This document shows positions 31,715 through 40,122 of a DNA stretch of 64,000 bases, in pieces. The notes beneath the pieces are model-generated. The model ran no database searches. It had not been told where the DNA came from and saw nothing but the letters and a program-made list of their open reading frames with translations. The DNA lies in assembly GCF_017573545.1 (NCBI RefSeq), contig NZ_JAGEOK010000010.1:240519-304518 (forward strand). Reading direction: 5' to 3'. Numbering within the stretch: position 1 is the first letter of the stretch; every line of letters starts with the position of its first letter. The DNA comes from Actinomadura nitritigenes (GTDB lineage Bacteria; Actinomycetota; Actinomycetes; Streptosporangiales; Streptosporangiaceae). The translations under genes and the position numbers were made by a program.

Positions 31715-32221
31715 ATGGCAACCGAGAGGGCCCTGCTCGCGGGCGGCTGCTTCTGGGGGATGGAAGAGCTGTTCCGCCGGCAGCCCGGAGTGGTCTCCAC
31801 GCGGGTGGGCTACAGCGGCGGCGACGTGCCCAACGCCACGTACCGCAACCATGGGTCCCACGCCGAGACGATCGAGGTCGTCTACGACCCCGACCGGACC
31901 GACTTCCGGGCGCTGCTCGAATTCTTCTTCCAGATCCACGACCCCACGACCCTGAACCGGCAGGGCAACGACATCGGGACGAGCTACCGCTCCGCGATCT
32001 TCTACACGTCGGACGAGCAGCGGAAGGTCGCCGAGGACACCATCGCCGACGTCGACGCGTCCGGCCTGTGGCCGGGCGAGGTCGTCACCGAGGTGACCGC
32101 CGCTGGCGACTTCTGGGAAGCCGAGCCGGAGCACCAGGACTACCTGCAGAAGTATCCGAACGGCTACACGTGCCACTTCCCCCGCCCCGGCTGGAAGCTG
32201 CCGAAGCGGACCGAAGTCTGA
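31715..32221 (+). CDS. msrA: Peptide-methionine (S)-S-oxide reductase
   Basis: 168 aa from ATG 31715 (SD GGGAGAG). The catalytic motif LLAGGCFWGMEELF has its Cys at residue 12, followed by GVVSTRVGYSGGDVPNATYR and the conserved HAETIEVVYDP and FFQIHDPTTLNRQGNDIGTS segments. It reduces methionine-S-sulfoxide in oxidised proteins using thioredoxin. No resolving Cys pair at the C-terminus beyond YTCHF is obvious. Transcribed alone. Confidence 0.95.
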   Translation: MATERALLAGGCFWGMEELFRRQPGVVSTRVGYSGGDVPNATYRNHGSHAETIEVVYDPDRTDFRALLEFFFQIHDPTTLNRQGNDIGTSYRSAIFYTSDEQRKVAEDTIADVDASGLWPGEVVTEVTAAGDFWEAEPEHQDYLQKYPNGYTCHFPRPGWKLPKRTEV

Positions 32222-32353
32222 CACCACGGGACGGCGCGGGCGTCAGCCCGCGCCGTTCTCGCATGCGACAGCGGACATCCTCCGACCGCGAACGAGATCG
32301 CCTCCGCGTGCGTCATAGCGAGGGCCGGGGCTCCCCTCGCATGAAGGACACGC

Positions 32354-32863
32354 ATGTCACAGCGGAGAATGAGCCTTGCCGGCGCCCTCGTCACGATCGT
32401 GGGCTGGCTCGCCGTCGCCCTCCTGCCCCTGCTCTTCGGCCTTTCCGACGCCCGCCTGGCGTTCGGTCTCACCGGCACGCCCGGTACGGCGACGGTGGAG
32501 CGGTGCGTCGACTACGGCTCGGGAGACGACGAGCGGACCGAGTGCCGCGGACGCTTCGTCCCCGACGACCGCGGGACGGCCGCCCGCACCGTGGGGCTGC
32601 CCCCCGAGTCGGACGAGGGCGAGAGCTTCCCGGCCCGGCTGCAGCCCGATGGCGAGCGGGCTCGGCCCGCCGACCTCAAGGGCCGCCTGTCCGCGCTGAT
32701 CCTGCCCGCTCTGGGCCTGCTCTTCCTGATCCCCATGCCCCTGGGGCTGAACTACCTGCTCGCCGACCGCCGGCCGGGGCGGCTCCTGCGCTACCTGACG
32801 GCGGGCGCGGCGGCGGTGCTGGGCGGCGTCTGCCTGGCGGGCCTCGTCGCCTCCAACCTCTGA
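32354..32863 (+). CDS. Small membrane protein of unknown function
   Basis: 169 aa. First helix LAGALVTIVGWLAVALLPLL, a polar loop of ~75 residues with two cysteines (VERCVDYG, ERTECRGRF), then two helices (LSALILPALGLLFLIPMPLG; LLRYLTAGAAAVLGGVCLAG). The two loop cysteines could form a disulfide outside the membrane. Not a family I can name. Transcribed alone between msrA and the lectin gene; the 164-bp gap after it holds no gene. Confidence 0.72.
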   Translation: MSQRRMSLAGALVTIVGWLAVALLPLLFGLSDARLAFGLTGTPGTATVERCVDYGSGDDERTECRGRFVPDDRGTAARTVGLPPESDEGESFPARLQPDGERARPADLKGRLSALILPALGLLFLIPMPLGLNYLLADRRPGRLLRYLTAGAAAVLGGVCLAGLVASNL

Positions 32864-33027
32864 AGGCGAACGGGTGACCCTCCCATGGGAGGACACGCGT
32901 TTTCGTCATGATCGGACTTGCCCATCTCCATGACTGAGGTAATGCGCGGCTTCCCGGGCGAATTCGTGGTCACATGATGACGGTGGCAGGGGCGGCGGTG
33001 TGAACCTCGCACAGGGGAGTCGGCGAT

Positions 33028-34113
33028 ATGAGAAATGGGGCGCTTCGCGTCGTGGCGTCGATCGCGGTCGCCATGACCGCGACGGCCGCCGCGTCGGCCG
33101 GACACGTCTCGGCGGCCCACCGGAAGCCGGGATCGCTACTGGTGGGCGAGTCGTTCACCGGCGCGCGCGCCGACCCGCGTTTCATCGGGTACGGGGCGGC
33201 GTGCCTGACGGGCGCGCCGCGCGGGAAGGCGCCGGCGGAGGCCACGAACCATCCTCTGGGAGGGTGCCGCCGGGATCCGGCCGGCCCCGTGCCCCCGGGC
33301 GGCGCGGCGCGGCACGGGTACCTGCAGCTCACCGATGCCCATGTCGAGCAGACCGGCGCCGTGCTGTTCGACTCGCCGATCCCGGCGAGGGAGGGGCTGG
33401 AGGTGACCTTCGAGCAGTGGCAGTACGGGAACACCACGCGTGCGCCCGCGGACGGGATCTCGTTCTTCCTCACCGACGGCGCGGCGCGGCTCACCACGCC
33501 GGGCGCCTTCGGCGGAAGCCTCGGCTACGCCCAGAAACTGCCGGACGATAGCAGCGATGGCCAATTCGTCCCTGGCGTCAACGGCGGATACCTCGGTATC
33601 GGGCTCGACGTGCTGGGGGATTACTTCGGCGACGGAGAAAGGCGCGGAAACGGCTGCGAGCGGCGTTCTCCGGCCGGAACGGCGCTCCGCCGGCCCGCTC
33701 CGGGACCCAATGTCGTGAGCGCCCGCGGCCCCGGTAGCGGGAACGACGGCTACTGCCTGCTCGCCGCCACGACGGGGAACGCGACGACCGAGGGCCGCTG
33801 GCCGTCGACGCTTCCCGGCCGGCTCCACGGCGATCTGAAGAGGATGCCTTCCGGTGCGACGCCCGGACGGGCCGAACGGCTGCTGGAACCGGTGAAGAGG
33901 ACCGTCCGTGTCAGCGTGTCGTCCTCGCCGGAGCCGATGGCGACGGTCGACGTCGACTTCCGGGACGGACGGGGCTTCCGGCGGGTGCTCCGATTCCCCG
34001 CACCCCGGCCTGTCCCGGACACCGTGAAGCTCGGGTTCGCCGCGTCCACGGGACCGCTCACCGACGTGCAGCTGATCCGGCGCCTCACCGTGCGGACGAG
34101 CCGCTCGAACTGA
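33028..34113 (+). CDS. Secreted bacterial L-type lectin-domain protein
   Basis: 361 aa from ATG 33028 (SD GGGGAG). Signal peptide residues ~1-30 (VVASIAVAMTATAAASAG...). The rest is one legume-lectin-like beta-sandwich: ADGISFFLTDGAARLTTPGA, GGSLGYAQ, and GVNGGYLGIGLDVLGDYFGD, the Bact_lectin carbohydrate-binding signature with its metal-site Asp. Cysteines (ACLTG, GGCRRD, NGCERR, DGYCLL) could form two disulfides outside the cell. Likely binds a surface glycan. No anchor is present, so it should be released or wall-associated. Confidence 0.82.
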   Translation: MRNGALRVVASIAVAMTATAAASAGHVSAAHRKPGSLLVGESFTGARADPRFIGYGAACLTGAPRGKAPAEATNHPLGGCRRDPAGPVPPGGAARHGYLQLTDAHVEQTGAVLFDSPIPAREGLEVTFEQWQYGNTTRAPADGISFFLTDGAARLTTPGAFGGSLGYAQKLPDDSSDGQFVPGVNGGYLGIGLDVLGDYFGDGERRGNGCERRSPAGTALRRPAPGPNVVSARGPGSGNDGYCLLAATTGNATTEGRWPSTLPGRLHGDLKRMPSGATPGRAERLLEPVKRTVRVSVSSSPEPMATVDVDFRDGRGFRRVLRFPAPRPVPDTVKLGFAASTGPLTDVQLIRRLTVRTSRSN

Positions 34114-34179
34114 GGCCCGGGCGGAAGCACGAGCCGAGCCGCCCGCGTGCCGACCGGCCCTGCGCGCGGGCCCACAGGC

Positions 34180-34216
34180 CCGCTGCTCGTGCCGGTACGA
34201 CCGGCACGAGCAGCGG
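34180..34216. terminator. Strong bidirectional hairpin terminator
   Basis: Arms 34180-34196 (ccgctgctcgtgccggt) and 34200-34216 are exact 17-bp complements with a 3-nt loop, between the convergent lectin and RidA genes. Confidence 0.85.
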
Positions 34217-34232
34217 AGGCGGCGTGGCCGTG

Positions 34233-34634
34233 TCACGCGACGGCGGTCCCCTCGAGCTCGACCATGAGGTCGGGGACCGCCAGCCGTGTCACCCCGAGCA
34301 TCGTGGTGGACGGTGCCGCCCCGGCGGCGCCCAACCGCGACGCCAGCACGCCGTAGTGCTGGAACAGGAGATCGACGTCGGTGGTGTAGACGTTCACCCG
34401 GACGAGGTTCACGAGCGACATGCCGGCCTCGCCGAGAACGGCCTCCAGGTTGTCGAGGCTCAGCGCCAGCTGCGCCGCCATGTCACCGGGGTGCCGGGGC
34501 CTGCCGTCGCCGCTCATGGCGGCCTGCCCCGAGCAGTACAGAGTCCGGGTGTGCCCGGAGACGATCTCGCCCTGGTGGTATCCCATCTCCACCGACCACG
34601 CCCACGGGTTGACCGCCGTTCGTTCCACTGCCAC
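34233..34634 (-). CDS. RidA (YjgF/UK114) family protein
   Basis: 133 aa from GTG 34634, which has CGGAG 6 nt upstream and gives normal family length; the ATG at 34763 would add a 43-residue Arg-rich extension that no RidA has. Family marks: IVSGHTRTLYCSGQAAMSGD, QLALSLDNLEAVLGEAGMSL, VNLVRVNVYTTDVDLL and LMVELEGTAV. RidA proteins deaminate reactive enamine/imine intermediates, but the usual catalytic Arg (C-terminal V-R-x-E) is less clear here. Divergent to the WYL regulator with a palindrome between. Confidence 0.85.
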   Translation of the reverse strand: MAVERTAVNPWAWSVEMGYHQGEIVSGHTRTLYCSGQAAMSGDGRPRHPGDMAAQLALSLDNLEAVLGEAGMSLVNLVRVNVYTTDVDLLFQHYGVLASRLGAAGAAPSTTMLGVTRLAVPDLMVELEGTAVA

Positions 34635-34726
34635 ATCGGCTCCGTTCGACTCGTCGAGTGCGCGGACGCCGACCGGCTCGGTGGCCGCCCGGCGCCGGCG
34701 CCGTGCCGATGACCCTCCCAACGAAT

Positions 34727-34745
34727 CACGACATCCTGTGTCGTG
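34727..34745. promoter_or_regulatory. Inverted repeat upstream of the WYL regulator
   Basis: cacgaca (34727-34733) and tgtcgtg (34739-34745), 5-nt spacer, perfect arms, 21 bp before the WYL gene and upstream of the divergent RidA gene. Confidence 0.6.
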
Positions 34746-34765
34746 TATTTCAGTAGGGTTCACGC

Positions 34766-35734
34766 ATGCGCGCCGACCGGTTGGTCTCGCTGGTGCTGCT
34801 GCTGCGCCAGCGCGGTCGGCTGTCCGCGGCCACGCTGGCCCGCGAGCTGGAGGTGTCCACCCGCACCGTCCTGCGCGACATCGAGGCGCTCTCGGCGGCC
34901 GGCGTCCCGGTCTACGCCGAACGCGGCCGGCACGGCGGGTTCGCGTTGCTGCCCGGTTTCCGGACGGAGCTCACCGGACTGAACCACGACGAGGCCCTCG
35001 CCCTGCTGATCGCCGGATCACGGCGCGGCGCGCAGGCGTTCGGGCTCGGCTCGGCGCTCGCGTCGGCCATGCTCAAGGTGGTCGACGCGCTCCCCGAAGG
35101 CCATCGGGACGCCGCGGCCGGAGCGGTCCGGCGACTGCTCATCGAGCCGGAGACCGACCTCCTCTCGCGCCGGCTGGCCGCCGAGGAGGTGCCCGACGCC
35201 GTCGTCGCCGAGGTCCGGCGCGCGGTGTTCGCCGGGCACAGGCTGCGCATCCACTACGCGGCCGTGGGCCAGGCCCCGAAGTGGCGCACGGTGGACCCGA
35301 TCGGCCTGGTCACCGTGCGCGGCCAGGGCTACCTGCTGGCCACGAGGTCCGGCGAGGACCGTACCTACCGGCTGTCCCGGGTCCTGGCGGCCGAGGAACT
35401 CGCCGAACCCGCGCAGCGATCGGACCGGGTCGATCTGGACCGGGCCTGGCAGGAACGCAGCACGCGGTTCCGGACCGGCGGCGACCAGGTCGCCGTCCTG
35501 GTGCGGGTGGATCCGGCGCGGCGAGAGGAGTTGGCGGCCACCGCGCTGACCGTCCGCGCCGAGGAGGCCGACTCGGACGGCCGGCTGCGCATGGAGGTGA
35601 CCTTCCAAGATCCGAGGCACGCCGAATGGGCGTTGTGGCAGCTCGCCACGGACGCGGAGACCCTGGCCCCGCGGTGGTTGCGGAACTCCCTGCGCGACCG
35701 CGCCGCCGCGATCGCCGCATGCCACGGAGCATAG
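34766..35734 (+). CDS. WYL-domain HTH transcriptional regulator (YafY type)
   Basis: 322 aa. N-terminal HTH_11 (RADRLVSLVLLLRQRGRLSA, LEVSTRTVLRDIEALSAAGV), then a WYL domain (LRIHYAAVGQAPKWRTVDPI, LLATRSGEDRTYRLSRVLAA) and a WCX C-terminal extension. WYL regulators sense small ligands or nucleic acids. The next gene (P-loop ATPase) begins 8 bp after its stop, so they are co-transcribed; the palindrome upstream is its likely operator. Confidence 0.9.
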   Translation: MRADRLVSLVLLLRQRGRLSAATLARELEVSTRTVLRDIEALSAAGVPVYAERGRHGGFALLPGFRTELTGLNHDEALALLIAGSRRGAQAFGLGSALASAMLKVVDALPEGHRDAAAGAVRRLLIEPETDLLSRRLAAEEVPDAVVAEVRRAVFAGHRLRIHYAAVGQAPKWRTVDPIGLVTVRGQGYLLATRSGEDRTYRLSRVLAAEELAEPAQRSDRVDLDRAWQERSTRFRTGGDQVAVLVRVDPARREELAATALTVRAEEADSDGRLRMEVTFQDPRHAEWALWQLATDAETLAPRWLRNSLRDRAAAIAACHGA

Positions 35735-35741
35735 GAGACTC

Positions 35742-36434
35742 GTGACCGGGACCGACACCGAGAAGCACCCATGGGATCCTTTCGGCACGCTCCGCCGGGT
35801 CCTGTGGATCAGCGGCGGGCAATGGGCCGGTAAGTCCACCGTCGCCCGGCTGCTGGCCCTCCGGTACGGGCTGACCGTCTACCACTACGACCACCACGAC
35901 GCCCGCGGCCACAACGACCGACGGATCGCTCGCCGCGTCAGGCTCGGCCAGTCTCCCGCCGGCCCGGACCCCGACCGGATGTGGGTGAACACCACCCCGG
36001 AGGACATGGCCGCCGAGACACTGGCCGGCTTTCCGATCCGGTTCGAATGGGCCTTGGACGACCTCCGCTGCCTGGTGTCCGGGCGCCCCATCATCGCCGA
36101 AGGCTGGGGGCTCCGCCCCGAACTGGTCGCCCCGATCGTCGGCTCTCCCCGGCAGATGGTCGTCATGGTGCCCACTCACGCTTTCCGCGACCGCCAGCTC
36201 CACGAGCTCCCGCGAGCCGCCACCATGGGCAGTGGCGTCAGCGACCCCGTACGAGCCCAACGCAACCGGCTGGAGCGGGACCGTCTCGTCGCCGACGACG
36301 CCGTCCGCTCCGCCCAACGCCTCGGGATCCGCGTGATCGAGGTCGACGGATCCCGCGACGCCGCGGCCATTGCCGACATCGTCGCCGACCACTTCAGCCC
36401 CTACCTGCCGCCGCCCGAGGACCACAGCGCTTGA
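35742..36434 (+). CDS. P-loop NTPase (nucleotide/shikimate-kinase-like)
   Basis: 230 aa from GTG 35742 (SD AGGAGA). Walker A GGQWAGKST follows the hydrophobic strand LRRVLWIS (residues ~18-35); the downstream part has HYDHHDARGHNDRR, RPIIAEGWGLRPELV and an Arg-rich lid (VRAQRNRLERDRLVADD). This is the short AAA/adenylate-kinase-like fold seen in small phosphotransferases or tRNA-modifying kinases. The substrate is unknown. Operon with the WYL regulator. Confidence 0.8.
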   Translation: MTGTDTEKHPWDPFGTLRRVLWISGGQWAGKSTVARLLALRYGLTVYHYDHHDARGHNDRRIARRVRLGQSPAGPDPDRMWVNTTPEDMAAETLAGFPIRFEWALDDLRCLVSGRPIIAEGWGLRPELVAPIVGSPRQMVVMVPTHAFRDRQLHELPRAATMGSGVSDPVRAQRNRLERDRLVADDAVRSAQRLGIRVIEVDGSRDAAAIADIVADHFSPYLPPPEDHSA

Positions 36435-36475
36435 GAGCACGCGCAGGGCCGGGGGAGGGTGCGCCCGAGCCGTGT

Positions 36476-37648
36476 TCACCGACGAGCGGCCAGCACTGCC
36501 GCGAGGCCTTCTTGGAGGTCCTTGACGAAGAACTCGGGGACCTCGAGCGACGGGAAATGCCCCCCGCTCTCGGGTGACCTCCACCGGACGATCTGTCGGT
36601 ACCGCTCCCGTGCCCACGGGCGCGGACACTTCTCGATGTCGCGGGGATACATGCTGATCGCCGACGGGACGTCGACCCGGAGTTCGGGGTCGAGTGAGTT
36701 GTGGCTCTCGTAGTAGATGCGGGCCGCCGACGCGCCGGTCCGCGTCAGCCAATAGAGGGTGACGTCGTCGAGAACGCGGTCCCTGGACACCGTCTCGAAC
36801 GGGCCGTCCTCGGTGTCCGACCATTCGGCGAACTTGTCGAGGATCCAGGCGAGAAGCCCGACCGGTGAGTCGACGAGCGAGTAGCCGATGGTCTGCGGTC
36901 GGGTGGCCTGCTGCTTCGCGTACGCCGCGCGGTGCCGCCAGAAACCGCGGGTCTCCTCGGTCCACCTGCGCTCGGCCGCCGTCAGCCCGTCCGTCGTCAC
37001 CCCGGGCGGTGCCTCCGCGAACGTCGTGTGGATACCGAGGACATGCGCCGGGAACCTGCCGCCGAGAACCGTCGTGATGTTGCCTCCCCAGTCGCCGCCG
37101 TGGGCTACGAACGTTCCGTAGCCGAGCCTTCCCATCAGTTCCACCCATGCGGCCGCGATCTTTTCGGTTCCCCATCCGGTGGCGGCCGGCTTGTCGCTGT
37201 AGCCGAAGCCGGGTAGCGAGGGGGCCACGACGTGGAACGCCGGGGCGTCCGCATCCTCCGGATCCGCCAGTTCGTCGATGACGTCGACGAACTCGGCAAT
37301 GCTGCCCGGCCAGCCGTGCGTCATGATCAGAGGAGTGGCGTCCGCACGCGCGGATCGACGGTGCAGGAAGTGGATCCCCAGGTCATCGATGGTCGTGCGG
37401 AACTGGCCGAGACGGTCGAGGCGCTCTTCGAACGACCGCCACTCGTACCCGGTGCGCCAGTAGTCCACGACGTCGACGAGGTCGGCGAGAGGAACGCCCT
37501 GGTCCCATCGGCCAGGGCCCGGCGCGGCGCCACGGACCGTCTCGGCCTCCGGTAGCCGCGCAGCGGCCAGTCGCGCGCGGAGATCGTCGAGGTCGGCGTC
37601 GGTCGCATGGGCTTCGAATGCGTGCACGTCGCTGGTCGGACGGGACAT
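36476..37648 (-). CDS. Epoxide hydrolase, EHN/alpha-beta hydrolase type
   Basis: 390 aa. The N-terminal EHN domain (DVHAFEAHATDADLDDLRAR, WRTGYEWRSFEERLDRLGQF) precedes the hydrolase fold with oxyanion HGWPGS, nucleophile-region HGGDWGG (Asp nucleophile in GDWG) and a late His (ESGGHFPSLEVPE). Matches microsomal-type epoxide hydrolases. Divergent from the CGNR-type regulator, sharing two palindromic operators, so probably induced by an epoxide or aromatic ligand. Confidence 0.9.
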   Translation of the reverse strand: MSRPTSDVHAFEAHATDADLDDLRARLAAARLPEAETVRGAAPGPGRWDQGVPLADLVDVVDYWRTGYEWRSFEERLDRLGQFRTTIDDLGIHFLHRRSARADATPLIMTHGWPGSIAEFVDVIDELADPEDADAPAFHVVAPSLPGFGYSDKPAATGWGTEKIAAAWVELMGRLGYGTFVAHGGDWGGNITTVLGGRFPAHVLGIHTTFAEAPPGVTTDGLTAAERRWTEETRGFWRHRAAYAKQQATRPQTIGYSLVDSPVGLLAWILDKFAEWSDTEDGPFETVSRDRVLDDVTLYWLTRTGASAARIYYESHNSLDPELRVDVPSAISMYPRDIEKCPRPWARERYRQIVRWRSPESGGHFPSLEVPEFFVKDLQEGLAAVLAARR

Positions 37649-37668
37649 CGAACCTCCTGGACATAACG

Positions 37669-37727
37669 GAACCGTCTAAGACGGTTCTACATGCGCTCGC
37701 GCCGACGTGCAACCGGCTAAGGTGGTT
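37669..37727. promoter_or_regulatory. Two CGNR-regulator operator sites
   Basis: gaaccgtctaagacggttc (37669-37687) is a perfect 9-bp-arm palindrome; aaccggctaaggtggtt (37711-37727) matches its core in 14 of 17 bases. They occupy the intergenic space between the epoxide hydrolase and the regulator. Confidence 0.8.
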
Positions 37728-37729
37728 CC

Positions 37730-38305
37730 ATGCGTGCTGGGTTCCCTGACTTCCGCCTCGGCAGCGTGCTGGCGACCAGCTTCACGGCGACGCTGACGGA
37801 GCGCCGCGGCGACGCCGTCGAGCGCATTCCCACACCGCAGCGACTCGTCGACTGGCTGGCGGTGAACGGCCTCGCCGTGGACTCCTGCACCACTGCCCAG
37901 CTCGACCTCGCCCGGGAACTGAGGGAATCGATTCACCTCGCAGCGACGGCGGCGGCGATCCAGGAGGCTCTCCCCGCGTCTGCCGTCCACGTCATCAATG
38001 ACTGCAGCGTTCAGGGCCGGGCCGCTGCGATCCTGACGCCCGAGGGGAAGCGGCGGTGGCGGCTCAGCTCGGCTTCCCGGGTGGAGGATGCGCTCGGCGT
38101 GATCGCCGCCGACGCGATCGACATCATCGCAGGTGAACGAGACGGGAAGTTGGCTCTGTGCGCATCACCGACCTGCCGGGCCGCCTTCTTCGACACCAGT
38201 CAGAGCCGCACCCGCAAATGGTGCGACATGAACACGTGCGGAAATCGCCAGAAGAAGGCGCGCTTCAACGCAAAGCAGCGGAAGCTCCCCGGCTCGGCGG
38301 AGTAG
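37730..38305 (+). CDS. ABATE/CGNR zinc-finger regulator
   Basis: 191 aa. The N-terminal ABATE domain (FPDFRLGSVLATSFTATLTE, RIPTPQRLVDWLAVNGLAVD) is followed by the CGNR zinc finger: CASPTCRAAFFD, then RKWCDMNTCGNRQKKARF, with four Cys ligands and the CGNR signature. These proteins are common TetR-like repressors in actinobacteria. It starts 3 bp after the second operator, so the transcript is very short-leadered. Likely regulates itself and the divergent epoxide hydrolase. Confidence 0.92.
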   Translation: MRAGFPDFRLGSVLATSFTATLTERRGDAVERIPTPQRLVDWLAVNGLAVDSCTTAQLDLARELRESIHLAATAAAIQEALPASAVHVINDCSVQGRAAAILTPEGKRRWRLSSASRVEDALGVIAADAIDIIAGERDGKLALCASPTCRAAFFDTSQSRTRKWCDMNTCGNRQKKARFNAKQRKLPGSAE

Positions 38306-38561
38306 CGTCCACGGCAGGCCGATCGGCCAGGGTCACGCCACGGTGGTCGCCGGGGCACGGAAGGGCCGGTCCCCACCCGGCACCGCGGGGAACGTCCGCC
38401 GCGGTCCTCCCTCCAGATCACCCATGTGGCCAGTGTGTCCGGACCAGTGGCCGAAGTCGTGATCATCGCCGCGTGTCCTTCGATCACCTTCGGTGAGACC
38501 GTGCTGTCCAGCCGGTCGAGCTGTGCGGCGACCTGCGGCAGCGTTCCCGTCGCCTGGTGGC
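38306..38561. other. 256-bp gap with coding-like remnant
   Basis: No gene with a start is visible. On the minus strand about 38400-38560 reads LPQVAAQLDRLDSTVSPKVI then EGHAAMITTSATGPDTLATW with G/C-rich third positions, like a residual piece of a coding sequence. It has no start codon with an SD and is not recognised. Confidence 0.3.
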
Positions 38562-39332
38562 TCAGCCGACGGAGAAGGTGGCCCCGGGCGCGGCGTATTC
38601 GATCGGACCGTCGAAGCGTGTCGAGGCACGCGCCACGGCCTGCTGCGGGGTGAGGAAACGCCCGACGTGCGTGACGACCAACCGTCCCGCCTTGGCCTCG
38701 CGGGCCGTGTCGCCCGCCTCCTCCGGCGTGTGGTGGACCTGTTCGCCCGAAGCCGGGGCCCGGACGCTTTCGGCCTCGCACAGCAGCACGTCGCACCCCT
38801 CGGCCAGACTCGTCAGGCCGGCGCAGGGGGCCGTGTCCCCGGAGTAGACCAGCGACCGGCCTTCGGCCTCCACGCGCAGGCCGAAAGCCGGGATGCCGTG
38901 CGCGACCGCCCGGCTGGTCAGCGTGAGCGCACCGACCCGCACCTCATGCCCGTCGTGCAGTTCCTCGATGGCGAAGGCGGATTCGACCGGGCTGCGGGTG
39001 GAGGTGTTGGTGAGGAAGTGCGCCAGCCGGTCGGCGATGCCCGGCGGACCGTAGAGGGGGATCGGATCGGCGAGTTCGATGTCGGCGTAGAGCGCGCCGT
39101 AGTAGGCGGTGAGCAGGTCCGCGCTGTGATCGGCGTGCAGATGCGAGATCCAGATCGCGTCCAGCTCGTCCAGCCGGGCGTGCCGCTGCAACTGAGCCAG
39201 CGTCCCGCTGCCCGCGTCCACCCACACCCGTGTGCCTCCGCCGGACACCAGGTAACCCGAACAAGGATTGTCCACGGTCGGGTACGGCGTCGCACAGCCA
39301 AGGACCGTGAAACAGAGAGGATCGCTGGTCAT
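38562..39332 (-). CDS. MBL-fold metallo-hydrolase (RNase Z/cyclase-like)
   Basis: 256 aa. Metallo-beta-lactamase fold with the metal motif ISHLHADHSADLLTAYYGAL, an upstream VWVDAGSGTLAQLQRHARL, a second His in VAHGIPAFGLRV, and LVYSGDTAPCAGLTSLAEGC plus VVTHVGRFLTPQQ. Similar proteins act as RNase Z-like or phosphorylcholine-type hydrolases; substrate unresolved. Divergent from the SEL1/TPR gene. Confidence 0.88.
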   Translation of the reverse strand: MTSDPLCFTVLGCATPYPTVDNPCSGYLVSGGGTRVWVDAGSGTLAQLQRHARLDELDAIWISHLHADHSADLLTAYYGALYADIELADPIPLYGPPGIADRLAHFLTNTSTRSPVESAFAIEELHDGHEVRVGALTLTSRAVAHGIPAFGLRVEAEGRSLVYSGDTAPCAGLTSLAEGCDVLLCEAESVRAPASGEQVHHTPEEAGDTAREAKAGRLVVTHVGRFLTPQQAVARASTRFDGPIEYAAPGATFSVG

Positions 39333-39478
39333 CCGCGAAGTCTAGGACGCGTGATCCGCAGGTCTCGACGAGCGCTCCCGCAGCTCTCATTGACGCGGCG
39401 CTTTCGGCGCCGTCGGTGACGAAGGTGTGATGTCGCCCGGCGTAGCGCGATCATCGAGATGGGTGCAGCATTTCGATC

Positions 39479-40102
39479 ATGCAGGACGTCTACGAACAGG
39501 GCGAGGCCCTGTACTTCGGCGGGGAGTACGCCGAGGCGGAACCCTTGCTCCGCCGCGCTGCCGAGGAGGGGCACGCGCACGCCCCGTACCGGCTGGGCCG
39601 CTGCTGTCAGGAACTCGGCCGCCTGGAGGAGGCCGTGCGCTGGCTGCGTGTCGCCGCCGAGCACGGCGACACCCTTGCGATGAACGATCTGGCGCTCTGC
39701 CTGGAGGATGGGAACCGAGCCGAAGCCGTCGTCTGGATGCGCCGTGCAGCCGAAACGGGATCCCAGGCCACCGCCGCCTACAACCTGGGCATCTTCCTTG
39801 AGGAGGACGGGAATCTGCAGGAGGCGGAGCGCTGGTACCGAGAGGGCGCCGATTGCCTCTACTTTCCGGCGGCCCGCAACCGGCTGGCGTTGCTGTTGGA
39901 ACTGACGGGCCGTGACGATGAGGCGGAGACCTGGTATCGGACGGCCCTGGAAGAAATGGCCGCGCACGAGGATCCCGACGAGCAGGACGACGACTACCAG
40001 GCCAACACGCAGATCCTGCTCGACCTCGCCGGCCTTCTGGAACGCACCGGCTGGCCCGGCGAAGCCCGCGATCTGCGCTGGCAGGCCGCCGGGCGCTCCT
40101 GA
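39479..40102 (+). CDS. SEL1/TPR repeat protein
   Basis: 207 aa made of helical repeats: AEPLLRRAAEEGHAHAPYRL, EAVRWLRVAAEHGDTLAMND, EAVVWMRRAAETGSQATAAY, EAERWYREGADCLYFPAARN. These ~36-residue SEL1-like units form protein-binding scaffolds. No signal peptide, so cytoplasmic. Convergent neighbour is the MerR gene, 20 bp away. Confidence 0.85.
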   Translation: MQDVYEQGEALYFGGEYAEAEPLLRRAAEEGHAHAPYRLGRCCQELGRLEEAVRWLRVAAEHGDTLAMNDLALCLEDGNRAEAVVWMRRAAETGSQATAAYNLGIFLEEDGNLQEAERWYREGADCLYFPAARNRLALLLELTGRDDEAETWYRTALEEMAAHEDPDEQDDDYQANTQILLDLAGLLERTGWPGEARDLRWQAAGRS

Positions 40103-40122
40103 AGGATCAGCGGGCGGGCGGC

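Noticed and set aside
34635..34763. N-terminal extension of the RidA gene to the ATG at 34763
   Set aside because: Arg-rich and outside normal family length; the GTG at 34634 has an SD.
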